64,000 bases of DNA. It comes from Euryodendron excelsum (lineage: Eukaryota; Streptophyta; Magnoliopsida; Ericales; Pentaphylacaceae). Below the pieces are notes generated by a model. That model was not told where the DNA came from. It saw only the letters and a list, made by a program, of their open reading frames with translations, and searched no databases. Shown here piece by piece: positions 1 to 12,700 of the stretch. Position numbers and translations under genes: made by a program. The stretch is taken from positions 51,646,683 to 51,710,682 of the forward strand of contig CM065377.1 of assembly GCA_033060915.1 (NCBI GenBank). Direction: 5' to 3'. Numbering within the stretch: position 1 is the first letter of the stretch; each line of letters starts with the position of its first letter.

Positions 1-292
1 GAACGACAGGATGGCTGTTGTAAAAGAGATCCATGACATGAAAGCTCCTATACACTAACAATCATAATCAAAGCTTTGCAACTCTTAGAAGCTATTCAAA
101 AACCTTCCTGAAAAACAAAAACCATTCATACTAATACATGCACATTGGTGAGGTTTCACCATTACCAGTCCATCATGTTTGCAGCTTGGCCACTTCATGG
201 ATCTCCAATATGGTCAATAAGATTCAGATAGGATTAATCTGTTCAACTATGGGTTTACAAATTAAATACACGAAGAATATAAAAAGTAGTAC

Positions 293-3200
293 CTAAAGGC
301 ACGATAGAGTGGACGATACCACAACACGTATGCCAGAGGAACCCCTGATATGAAGTATATAAGAGAAAGGAACCAGATTTTTACCCCTACATCAACACAA
401 ATAGAATCATGAGATCAGATAATCATAGAAAAGGGTATTAGCTAGAAAACAGAGGTAGAGAATAGAACAGAATTCTTTCCGTGCTAACCTTCCCCTTTAA
501 TCCATGCTGCAGTAACAGCTATAATGTTCCATAGAAGACACCCAAACAATCCTGCATCCATCAGCATTTATATCATCAATGTGGGCCATCTTCACTGACT
601 CATTAAAGAAGCTTTAGATACAAAGAGCAATAGAATCATCACAGCATGCACCAGCAATCTGCCCAATTTGTCTTATAAACACAACACTCTACTCCAAGAT
701 GGCCTAATTTCTCCCACTGATATCATGAGTAAGACATGTAATCCCCTTCTCAAACCCAATCACCATACTAACACACCTTCTTTTGACCGGATGGAACAGG
801 AGATTGAGCAAGTCATGACACTGGCAATGTAATTGCTAGAAGATAATACAAATAGTTTTCACTTTCATGACGTTCCTGCTATAACATATAACTTTTCATA
901 TATACAAAAAACAACTACTGAGCATGTACTCAAGTATGAAATATTACAGCAGAATATCTAGTTCATCTGGAAAGAAAAATCAGGGAGCGGTGGCAGTAAA
1001 GGCAAAAACATGGTGGGGGGATGGTTGCGCAGGAAATTCCAATGGCAGTTAAGTGAAGGTGAAGCAAATGGAAGGACAGACTGAGAATATTGCTGTGTAC
1101 AACATAATTGGTTTTACAGATGTAACTTTTCCTGTCCTGCAGTAATTGAAGTTTTACAAAATTCAAGGTTAGACAACTTTTAGAGTGCATGTCTGATAAT
1201 CATGCCTCAGTCTGCATTCGGTAACCCCTGTTATGGTAACGTGGGATAAGAAATAACAGTATTATATGGCATAAAATGAAAACATCTATCCAACGATCAT
1301 CAATCATTCAAAGAACAATAAATTGCAACAAAAGTTCACCAACTTAACATATTTAAGCATATCCAAGGTTTATAATGCGTACACAAATTTATTTCTTAGT
1401 TTCACGCTGGCCTAATGAAAGTCAGTCTTTTAGTAAGCGTATATAAGCAGCTGTTTAGTGTATAAGCAATTCTTTAGTGGCCGCACCGAAAGGTACGTAC
1501 GGTGGAGGTTGGTTGAAGATGATGTTACGCGGCGTTCAGAACCAGTCTTGAAGTGAATGAATTAGAAAGAACGAAGAAGTAAGGAAATGAGACGACTCTT
1601 TCTTGAACTATATCATAAACAGATCTTCCCCTCCACACCAATCACGAGTTTCATACAACAAAAATTCTGACATATAATAAAAGAGAAAAACATAAGGCTG
1701 TCACAAAAATATCTAACATTGACATACCCAACAATGTTGTAAATGCAACATATTGCAATCTTTGTAGATGAACTGGTATTTCATTTGCGATATCATGATG
1801 GATGATTGGGAAAAAGGGCGGCCAATTTTTCTCCTCAAGAACAATACCAGCTGCAAAGCAAAAAAAAGACCCAACTTATAAACTGCCAGGCAGAATTACA
1901 GGATATTCAGTTGCTAAGGAAATTGAATTTATTACTAAGTACTGCATCCAGCCCCCTCCTATAAAAAAAAAGAAAAAGAAAAAAGAAAAGAAAAGGAGAA
2001 ATATAGTACAATAGGAAAGATAAGACAAAAGGAAAGGTAAGGTTGTGTAGAAGAAGGGATAATAACCATGGTCAAAAAGATGAACAAGACAATTAACACA
2101 GATTACACTGAAATAACTCTACATTTGTAAAGATGCTACCCAAAAAACAGTGGACTCTTCTCATCTCATTGAGAACACATTGGACAATTTTGTGGAGGTT
2201 TAAATGCCAAAAGAACTTGGAATTAAAATGTGAGAGACAAAAGGTAGAAAGAAAGGACAAAAGATGGGATAGAAATTCAAAGCACCTCGTGCAGCAGCCT
2301 CTTCTTTCCGTTTTACTTCCTGCACAGCTCAACAAAACAATGATAAGGATATCATCAATATGATTAGCAAGGAAAGTTCCTAATATACACAGTTTGTTTA
2401 TATATCAAAGACACTTCAATTAAGATTTTCAGATGTATTTCTTAACTCCAACACCCATGACACCATTCAATATATCATGAGGTTATTGGCTTGGCCACCA
2501 CATATCAGTTTCAGGCACCCAAATTTGTGTCTGTTTGCTTTTTACAAAGCAAATATGTGAGCATTTAAAGCAAAAGCATACCCTCAGACAAAAAAAAATA
2601 CTTATTAACTTGACACAAGCAAATGACAGTTACAAATTTGTATTGCTAAAAAAGAAAAAGAAAAAATAGATTTGCATATAACATATCTGATCATGGTGTG
2701 TTAATCAGTAACTCATATGACAAACATCAGATAAGAGTTGACATCTTTTACTTGAGAAAAACTGCTTCAATATATGCAACAATGGTCATTAACTCATTAT
2801 TGGTTTCCGATAGTCATGCATGACAAGCCTGAACTTCCACTACAAAATGAATGGTTGACTTGTACTCAATGGGTGACAGTCAAAAACAGCATCACCAATT
2901 TTAGAAATAGTGAAAGGAAAAGAAATGCCAATCCATGTAGAGCCAAGGTGTGGAAAACAAACAATGGAGCAAGGTAGGTGGTCTATATCACTAATGAAGT
3001 GTTTGTATATTTGCAAAGCGGACAATTTCATCAGTACCTGTTCCCTCTTTCTCAATTCAGCCTCCTTAGCTTGCAGCTCCTTCTCTTTCTTTTTCAAATC
3101 CTAAATTTCAAAAAATTTCCATTAAAAAATTGAAAGAATGCATGTGAAGAAATACAAACCCTAGTATAGACTTTGCGTCTTCACCGATTTCAAAACTTGC

Positions 3201-5080
3201 ACCTACCGCAGCTGAATCAAGAGGAATATCAATTGGGGTATTGTAGTCATAGTTGAAATCTGCAGGTTCAGGAGGAAGAGGGGAAAGCCTCGAGGTTGGA
3301 TTCTAGAAATCAGAGCAAGAGAGTGTAAAAATTAGAGTCCAACAAGAAGAGGACATATGCAAATCGTAAGAAACCAAACGAGTCAATGTCAACACAAATG
3401 CATCGTGGCATATTAATAGAGGTGAGAACATATAGTCATCCAACATGTATAAACATCTTGCAAAAAATAAAACAACATCCATAAACACACCATTAAAATA
3501 CCACAGCAAATAATTTTTTTGACTAACCACATTGGATAAAAACATGCATAGCTGCTGGACTTTATGACGATATGTGACAACAACTACTCAAACACGCACA
3601 CACGCCTGGTTTGGAAGTTTTCTGTGCAACTTCATAAAGAAACAAAAGTACGTGGACCTCAGCAATTCAGGTTTCAAACTACTCTCTTGGACTGATGCAA
3701 CCTTCTTAATAGCATACAAATATCAAGAAAGCAGGAATGACAGAAAAACAGATGCACTTGTAAGATAAATTTTCAAGGAAAGGTCCCGCCCTCAATATCA
3801 TGGCCGGGTCAACCATTCAGAAAGTGACACATCAAGAAGAAAAAAAAAAGAGCAGTTGCAATGAAAGAGAAAAAGTAAAATTTAGCTTACTGTTGTATAA
3901 AATGCACCTCCACTATAGTTTGACTGCCCCGATGCTTTTCCCCTTGCTGCCTGGTCCTGATAGTAAAATGATATTACAAGGAAGTTGAATAAATGTATTC
4001 ACAGGTAGTAGTATGACAGTAAAAGAAATCGCGGTCCATTATCTCCATATATAAGTATGAATCAACTTTGAGTAGCAATAACCGCAATACTAAAAAGCCA
4101 GAAAAAAAATTTTATTGATAAGTAATAAGAAACTTGTATAAAAAATCATCAAGGGGAAGCAACCCCTATACAAAAAGAGCCAAAAAGAAACAAACTATAA
4201 GTGCAAACGGTGGCAGAGCCAATTCAGGCCCAGAGGGGGCAGCTGCCCCACCTCAAGTTTATGAAATTTTAATTTTTGCCTACAATTTTTTAAATATTTC
4301 TTAATTTGCACCCTGTAAAATTTATGAATGCCCGCCTGCTATACAGGATGCGCAAACAAATGAATCACATTTTTCATCTTGTACTACAAGCACCAAAAAC
4401 AAATATGCAACCCAAATAAGTGCATCATCTAAAAAGGGTTGTTATTGTTTATCAATTCAAGCAATTTGTTTGAAATTAAACCATTAAATCCTCGTATAGT
4501 TGAAACAATTCTAAAATCTTCTCTAATATATCATTCAAAGAACAAAGTGCACTTGTCTGTAGAATCGGTTAGAATCAGCAAGAAAATGCATCTAACAACC
4601 TTGTCAACTACAGTCAACAATAGCTATATACCAAAACTGACTGATCATATATATATACACATATTGCAAGCAACAAGCGAGAATTGATCGTTTATGAATT
4701 CATAGGTCAGATAAGAGCCGAAACAGGGCTCGATGTGATCTGAATACTGAGACAACCAAACAACAAAGTTAGAAATTAATTCACTTCAAAAGCTACACCG
4801 ATCTTGTAGTCAAACAAATTGACCAACCATCAACAGCACAAAAACACCTAGAACTCAAAAATTCTCACAACTTGAAGTGCATAATTCAAAGTGTACACTC
4901 CCGAACCACCAAACTCAGGAATTCCTTCACATATATACACAAATACGTGCCCATTTCCATATATACATATATATATACACACACACACACATAGAGAGAG
5001 AGAGAGAGAGATACGGAGCTTACAGCAAAGGGATTAACTTCTTCTTCCTCAAAGGGGTTGCGATCGTAACGGCCGGCCAT
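293..5080 (-). CDS. SCAMP: Secretory carrier-associated membrane protein (SCAMP), 5' part; 3' end outside window
   Basis: SCAMPs are tetraspanning proteins of the trans-Golgi/early endosome and plasma membrane that act in vesicle traffic. Eight coding exons join in phase: 5024-5080, 3891-3956, 3207-3302, 3038-3100, 2286-2319, 1728-1850, 489-551 and 293-386, giving 198 aa plus two bases. The N-terminus starts [19 protein letters not shown], with NPF motifs at residues 8-10 and 16-18, the family's EH-domain binding signature. A charged coiled coil (about 74-104, [20 protein letters not shown]) follows, then the family block [16 protein letters not shown] (111-126). The first membrane segment is about 139-162 and the second about 170-190, ending [11 protein letters not shown]. 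The remaining membrane segments and C-terminus must lie left of base 1; I found no fitting exon in 1-292. The start ATG follows a leader without an in-frame alternative. Family members are usually about 260-300 aa, so roughly two thirds is present. Identity is near certain; the paralogue is unknown. Confidence 0.95.
4205..4345. mobile_element. hAT-like transposon terminus remnant in SCAMP intron 1
   Basis: The segment has the G-rich block GGTGGCAGAGCCA followed by GGGGGCAGCTGCCCC and then an AT-rich tail. It resembles the end at 17874 read on the minus strand (CAGGGGTGGAGCCACATAA). Such blocks are common at the ends of plant hAT-type elements. No target-site duplication was found, so this is probably a fragment. 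Family assignment is an inference. Confidence 0.35.
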
Positions 5081-5330
5081 GGGTGGGAGGTTCAGTGCAG
5101 AAAACAATTACAAAGATAGAGCAAAAATTGCAAGATCTGAAAAAGAATGTAGGAGGTGAGGGAAAGCTTGGAAGAGAAGGAAATTCAAAATTGCGATTGT
5201 GACTTTTTTTCCTCACATTTGTGAATAAGAAAAAGCAGGAGGCGGAGGAATTCTAGAGAGAGAAAGTCGAGGACTTGTCTTTGGTCAGCCGATGAATTTT
5301 GGAATGGACGACTTCGTTTGGAAGCTTCTG
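5081..5330 (-). promoter_or_regulatory. Probable 5' leader of the SCAMP gene with a start-stop uORF
   Basis: The stretch upstream of the SCAMP ATG is pyrimidine-rich on the minus strand, as plant leaders often are. It contains a single upstream ATG, at 5218-5216, followed at once by TGA (5215-5213), which makes a one-codon start-stop uORF. The transcription start is not visible, so the upper limit is a guess. A (GA)n run at 4993-5011 lies just inside intron 1. Confidence 0.45.
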
Positions 5331-5465
5331 TCGTTATTTACAAAAGAGAAGAGAAAACGAAATATGAATACTGAGAGGAAACGGCAGAGAATGGAAAAAT
5401 TATTTTCCTTTTATACTTTGAAAATAGAAAGGAATAATTATTGAATGTTCAATCCCCTCATTTTT

Positions 5466-5592
5466 GTTCCTCTTCTATAATGTTGAGTTAATGTTAAATG
5501 AATCCTAAACAACCGTATGAGACGGTGAATTTTGCTCTTCCTCTTACAATGTTGAGTTCATGTTAAATTAATCCTGAACCACCTTAGGAGAC
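5466..5592. repeat. Imperfect tandem duplication, period 69 bp
   Basis: The block around TGTTGAGTTAATGTTAAAT at 5481 recurs as TGTTGAGTTCATGTTAAAT at 5550, and both copies end with GAGAC (5523 and 5592). The copies differ at several positions, so the event is not recent. Confidence 0.7.
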
Positions 5593-5639
5593 TTACTTGT
5601 AGATTTAATAAGAGTTAGATGTATATGATATACAGTTTG

Positions 5640-6015
5640 ACTATATGTCCTAATAGTCAGATGGGATTGTAAAACCAATCAAGTTATACCTTTTTTTTTT
5701 TTTTAGTTACATGATGTCTAAGTCTAGGTAGGATTGTAAAACGAATCAAATTACCCATTCGTTAAAAGTTTATTCGGAATCGGTTCGTAATATAAACAAG
5801 TTAAAGTTAAACACATTTTAAAGTGTATTAATTTTTTAAATTCACCTCGAATTCAGCTTGATAATAAATATATATATATATATATATATTAAAAAATTTA
5901 AACTACTCGTGATCGGCTTGAACGCGAGCCAAACTTGAACACGATTTTAAACTCATTAAGATTTTCAAACTAAACTTGAACAACTCATTACTCAGCTCGT
6001 TTACTACTCTAAGGC
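5640..6015. repeat. Dispersed repeat, also present near 41520-41830
   Basis: The succession GATTGTAAAACCAATCAAGTT, a TTATTCG-GATC block, AAACAAGTTAAAGTT, ACATTTTAA and CAGCTCGTTT here matches in order a diverged copy at 41525-41825. The same series of short blocks at similar spacing in two intergenic places points to an old interspersed element. I cannot assign its class. Confidence 0.5.
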
Positions 6016-8770
6016 TAGGGATGACAACGGCACAAGTTTGGTACATATTCGGTTAAGCCCTATCTAGCCCCTAAAATAACAACATTATCCCAAACCCATA
6101 AAGAGGTTGAACTTCTCTACTCCCCGTCTTATTTAAACTAATCGGATTTGGGTTAGAACGAGTTAAATTAATATAAATTTCAAAATAAAATTAGTTTTTT
6201 AAAATAAAAGTTATATAAATTATACAAACACAAATACAATATGTAATTGAAAAAGAAAGAGGGTAAATCCTAAGAATAAGAAATAACATTAGAACCCTAC
6301 TAATTACTTATTTATACCAAGAATATTTTGTATTATTAAAATGTAATAAAAATATTTAGAAATTTTATAATAGAGTTAGGGTGGGGCAGACCGAATAGGA
6401 TTTAGTTTACGACACTCTCTCTCAAACCTGTAGTGGGTTATACTTTCTTTTCCATACCCCTCTCTTGCCCCTTTTATTCAAATCCCAAACAATTCCTATT
6501 TTGGAGGGGTTCGAATTTTTCCAGTCAAATTACTATTCCTATTCAAACCTTTGACCAACTATTCTCGAGCTCGTGCAAGCACACCATCTGCATAAATATT
6601 GTAAACTTTATACATTACATAAATAATGACTAATGGCTAGTTACAAAAGAATATAAGAAAAGATCAAACTTGAAAGCTTGAGCATGAGAACAAGCTAACT
6701 ATTAGGCCAATCCCTATGGTTACAAACCAAGTTACTTCAAATTAACTTGATGAAAGTTCGTTTGAGATTAGCTAAATTATATAAACATACTAAGCTTCAA
6801 AATATTTTGAAGATTGTTAATTTTTTAGTTCGACTCAATAAGATTATATGCATTCTAGAATTGTATAGAAAATCAAACTACTCAAATTTAGCTCATGAGA
6901 AAAACCACTACATCTGCCTCATGGTAGATAATTTTTGTTTTTCTTTTTTTTTTCTTTTAAATTCTCATGTTTTTGAACTTTAATAACTTACATGAAATTG
7001 AAATTGATAGAACTCATATTAACTAATACACGGTTTGGCAATTATTTGTTTAGCTTAGAAAAAAATAATTATCTCCTTTCATGTTTCCTCGAAATAATTC
7101 AAAATTTTGAAGAAACACAAAAAGTTATACATGATATTGAAAATATTAAACTGAAAAGTTTTCAAAATGTTTGTAGCATGGCACCTAATAAGTTAAAGTC
7201 TAAAAGCTAGTAAAAAGAGCTCATGACGTAATGACAAAGACCAACAAAAACTGCATTCTAATGAGCTTTAAGGATAAATTGTGGGATAAAATTGTAGTTC
7301 ATCTATATTATGAAAGTATCCAAATAATTTCAGAACTTAATTAAATATTTTCAAAGGTGGCGTTCGAATTTTGTTTCATTTGCGTTGATTTTAAACATAA
7401 ATGCCATGACGGCAGAGCTCACAGAAAGCCCGTGCTCCCAACCTAGAGAATTGACTCGTGTAAAAACCAAAGTCAACAAATTGTAATGCATGAAGTGTTA
7501 GGTCTTCTCACGGCAAGTGGCACCACCGTGGCTTGGTCTCAGAAACAGTTCATGCAACACTGGTCAAGCGAAGCCGATGAAGTCGTTTTGATTGGGCTGT
7601 TTTGAACTTTGCCGTCATGGGTCGGCCTATTTATTAATCAATCGTTTCCAAGGACCGCATCACCCCTCCTCTCTCTGCAATGTGTACCCCTCCTGCTCTC
7701 TGCAATGTGTCCCTACCTATGCTCTAATTTCTTCTCTCACAGCTCAATGGGTTCAAACATACTCACCTAGATAATGTGATACTCCACTTTCTCTTTTCAT
7801 AAGTCTCGACAGAATAACTTCTTATTTCATAATGCAGTAAATCTTGAAAAAGTAATTTTCTTATTTCTTATGCCCAACTCAAAAATAAAGTGAGAAAAAA
7901 AAACAAACACAAAAAGCAGATGTTTGAATTTCAAAATTCATTCATTCCATCACAGGATATTTTAAAAGAAAATTTGTCCACAAAATTCTCCAACTTTTTG
8001 TAAACGGCATAAGATGTATGCAATTTTATCTCACATGCGAAGAAACCACAACTTTGCTGACTTACTACGAAATAATCTTACTATTGTACTAATTACAAAT
8101 TCAAATAACATGTTAAAGTGATTTGATTCTTATCATAAAAACAAATTAGAAAACTAAAGTCACACAAAGTAGATATAGCCTCGATAGAACACACTACCAA
8201 TGTTGGGCCAATCAAATTTTTTGTTTTCATTTTTTTGATCTTATGAAAATACAAACACATACATCCACACCAAAAGCCAAGGCCAAAGAAGTCCAAATCC
8301 ATACGCGGCACACATAAATGGCCTAGATTTTGGTGGTGTTTCCACAATGGTTTTGTGTTCTCCTTCCTAACTTTAAATGTATGTTTGTTCTTCTTCTTCT
8401 TCTTCTTTCTTGACCAAACATGCTCTAAACAAACTTGGGACAATGTCAAACTACAACACGAAAACAGCCTTCTCATACCATCTCTAGATTCTTATACCCT
8501 ACAAGACCTGTAATTCACCTATTAAGGGAAGTTGAAGATGAACAACCATTACACAAGGAGAAGTGAAAAGAGGACAGAGAAGGGGCAATAGAATAAAGAG
8601 AGAAAGAACAACTGAAAGTAGATACATCACCGAGTAAATGGAAAACATCGACTAACTCAAATAATGAAATAATTATGAGATCCAATGGGCCTAGACAGAC
8701 AAAATTACATTGTATGGAGGTGACACTATGCCTAGAAAGAAAGCCAAACTAAGATATCAAACAAAAAAAC

Positions 8771-9678
8771 TCAGTTGTGCCGTCTTTGGTTACGACGTTG
8801 TCGTCGTTGGTTGCGTCTTCGCTTTCTTCTAAATGGATCGACCCAATTCTCGTCCTCCTCCACAGCTTGGTCCCACCGCTCTTTAAATTTTTGAAGCTCA
8901 GATGTCGATTGCCGCCTTATCTGCTCAATCCAAATTCAATATAAAAGCCACTAAGTTTCTTCGACAAAGATTAAACATTGCACAGTTGTCAAAGTCTAAC
9001 TCAGGTGCAGGTATGTGTCTACGTGGCCGATTCATCTAAATCACAGGTCTCATTGTCTCACCTCGGATCGCACGTCAATGGTGTGTTTCTGAAAATCAAG
9101 AGGGAAAAAAAAAGTGTGAGAAAGTTTAAAAAAAAATGGGAAATTTGTAGAAATATTTAAACAATGAATTCACTTGTTGGGCATAGTCATAGTTAAACAC
9201 CCTGAATGTATGACCAAAACTATAGAAACCATAGACAGAACAAAAAAAAAAAACAAATAAAAGACTGGAGGAATAAAAGGGACATATACCTTCATTGCCT
9301 CTTCGGGATTTGAAGCCTGCATGAAGATAGAGGAATCATTAGCAGTGGTGGGTGGAGATATATGACAGAACGACAACAATAAAATCAGTGATTATACGGC
9401 TAATTATCCTGTGTTCTCTAGAACAGTTAACGATAATAATGAATACAAAGGAAGAGATGCAAACTAGTAGTGTAATTTTCAATTAAAAATTTTGCCGCCA
9501 CAATGTCCTAATCCGGCTGTTTTAGATCACTTGTTAAATTTGGTTTAGCTCAGCCTCACAGTTGTAAGCACTAAGCACAAACCTAAATACAGAATAAGAT
9601 AACTTTTCTCAAACTCAAGACAGATCACTATCAAGAAATACAGTTCTTAATTTTCACAACTTCTAGGAACTTGAAAGA

Positions 9679-9712
<34 letters not shown>

Positions 9713-12700
9713 TGCGCTCAAGAAGCTACCCATTAGCAGTTAATAAATGTAGCTAGAGCAAAAAATGAATAGAAAGGAATAGTTCAGGAAACTGACCTTT
9801 CTCGCAGATGGCCCACCCAAAGTTTGTATTCCTTGATGAACAACATATTCACTATCAACTACTCCCACCTTTTTGGTCCGGTCCCCCTGTAAAAGCCAAA
9901 TTTTATCAAGAATTATGAGGATGCTACTCATAAATGCAAACAAGGCATTTAGACCTGAAAAAAAAATTAAGGAAAAAAAAATGAAAAACCAATTAAAGAA
10001 CCTAGAACCAAACCATTTTGTATTGGAAACATTTAGATTATACAGCTTTGCACACCCAAATGCAAAGATGACAAAAGTACATCCTAACGCTGTGTTGATT
10101 TAATATCGTCGCATATGGAACTGCAAATTGCAACTACAGCAATGAACAACAAAATTATCAGTGAAACGAAGAATTTGAGGTGCTACTTCCATTTCATAGA
10201 TTTATTTATGTCCAGCCAAAATAAATACAGGATTGCTCATTAGACATTTTGTGTAGGATCTATAGGAAAGGTAGATACAGATGTCTGTAAACAAAAAGGA
10301 GAATGAACAATTGTTTTCCATGCATGGATGCAGACTGCAAAGGTAATGAACAATATAAAGTAATGAAACAAACACTGCAACAAGCTCCACTGTCTAATCA
10401 AATTTGTTTAAACATGCTCAAATGGCAAAAAGAATAACGAATTTTTTTCCCCCATGTTGATAGGTGCAATATCTATAAAATAAAATAAAAAGAACATTAA
10501 TGGAGACAATGCCCAAAGCAATCAACAGTGCCAGGCAAAAACATAGAAAGGTGTAAATAAATCTCACCTGTGCACAATACCCAAGTTTCATATCCATTCC
10601 CCATCCATGAACAAGATCATTCTGACAAAAAACGGAAGCAGCTCTGTAAGTTGCATTTAAAAGCACAAAACTCCATATTAAGTGACAGATTTTTGTATTT
10701 TGATAAGAAGATGAAACTATTGCATGATTCGTGCATAGGATATTCACATTAATAGAAACCCCAAACTATTAGATTCATGAAGCAGAAGCAGGAGCAGTTG
10801 CAGAAACAGTTCCAGGAAAACTCTCACTAGATAAACATAAGGTTCTGCTGATTAATTTCAGATCATGCATAAGTTAGAATCTAGAAAAATAGTCAATCTT
10901 TGGGAGTTGAAGAGAGATCTTCTCTTCAAATTTGAAATATTGGTTTCAATTTCATGATAGCCAGAACTTGTCACTGTTAATTGATATTCAAAACCAGTTT
11001 GCTTGCAATCCAGTGCTATAAAAATTTGAGTCAAATCAGTGAACATCAGTTCCAGGGCTGGCCCTCAGTATGTATAGAAGATTTCAACAACTCACTTTTT
11101 CCAATATCAGAGCCACAAATACATCAAAATTTGGTTTTCTACTTTCATGTAAAGTAAGAATTTTTCTTTTCCTTATATACTGTATCAAAGAGGTTGTATG
11201 CATCCTATCATTTCTTCTATGGGAATATCTGTATTTGTGGCACTTAATAAGCATGAGATTTTCTCAAATACGACTGATATAAGACACAGACTTTGAGGTA
11301 AGAAGTTCTTCAATCATAAGATTCCTAAGAAACCTACAAAATGTTTAACAACAAATGTGATTCAATGTAATAGGCGCTTTGAAAGGAAAAGAAAAATCAA
11401 AATTCACCTGTATAAGATGCCAAGCACAATGCCAAGCAGATCTTGAAAACACTGGAGCCATTCCCTCCACAAATCTACAAAGATGAAGCATTCTACTCAT
11501 TGAAATTTACTCAGAAATCATATTGCATCTTAAATACTTAAAAGGTCATTAAAACTTAAAGACTAAAACACTTCTTGAAGAGTTACAAAATAAAGCTGTT
11601 TGGATGACACGGCTTAGTAGCTTAATGACAGATTGAACCAAGGACAAATGGGAGAACTAACACAATTATGACCAAGATAGAGCATATAAAAAAATGAGAA
11701 AAATAGAAGATGATTATGGCCATAATATAGATATTATGATAACTTGCCCAGTGCATGGTGGCTCCTCGCTGTCGTCTGAACACTTTGTACTACCTCTAAC
11801 ATCCCAGACTCTTCTGCATTAAGTAAAAATATGCTTTTAATCATATATATCATTACTTCAAATGGAGAATTATATCAGCAAAATGCAAAGGCCCCAACTC
11901 ACGTATGAAACTTATTTGTTCTTAAGCGCACGGTAATTCTGTGATGTATACCAGTCGAATTTGGGTCTAAAGCTGGCTGAGATATCTCCAGTCCCTCTTT
12001 TTTCACAATTCTCAAGTATCTGCAATGGGAAAAACTGCCACTCAATCAATATGTTCCATGGAAACATTAAGGATCGGTGTTAACAAACAATAACCTCATC
12101 AACATGTTCTACAAAGGGATTAAGGGCCCTACATAAACAAATGATCAACTCAACAACCTCAACTAGAAAAAAGAGCTAGAACATCTACACAACTAAACTT
12201 TCTTCGTCTGTTTTATTGCCTTAATCTAGATGGTTTCGTTTCATGCTATAGCAGTGAGTATTTAAGCAGTACAATGCTTTTACTTCCACTCCATCAATTT
12301 TACAATTGTGGGGTACATTCACAAAGAACCATCTGTACTATTGCATTCACAAGAAAGTTATTTGTACCAAGTATTCATTTCTAGAGGAAAACATTAAACT
12401 AGGAAAAAGAAAGAATGTCAACAAATGCATTAACTGTACCTTCTTGGGTGAAAATTTGCAACGCCCAAATCTTCATCCCAAAGAAATATATAATCATAAA
12501 TAGACACAACAGCAGGATTCAGAAACCGTTTTGCAAACCACCTGCAATAAAAATAAAACAGTATCACATCACTCCATGATTAAAATTGTTGCTATATATG
12601 AAGTTGGATTGGAGGGTGTCCCTGTTGAAGGAGGAAAGAGGGGGCAAAAAAGTGGTTGTCTATGAAGGTAATAGAAGGACCCACTATTTGAGCACTGCAA

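Larger units (their letters stand above)
5331..8770. other. Intergenic region between SCAMP and DUF707 genes
   Basis: No exon-like series with splice sites was found here on either strand. The region is AT-rich and holds a 69-bp-period duplication (5466-5592), a dispersed repeat (5640-6015), a (TA)n run near 5866-5890, and sequence at 6010-6060 and 6370-6540 that looks like paired inverted arms of a decayed element. ORFs at 6433-7210 are A/T-biased with no recognisable domain. The part nearest 8771 should contain the 3' UTR of the DUF707 gene. Confidence 0.6.

Noticed and set aside
1..292. Possible further SCAMP exon near the left edge
   Set aside because: TTTTTCAG at about 110 leads at once into a stop, and GTGTATAG at about 47 gives a peptide unlike SCAMP, so the next exon is presumed outside.
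8093..8476. 127-codon minus-strand ORF downstream of the DUF707 stop
   Set aside because: Lysine runs from low-complexity DNA and no domain; it probably overlaps the DUF707 3' region by chance.
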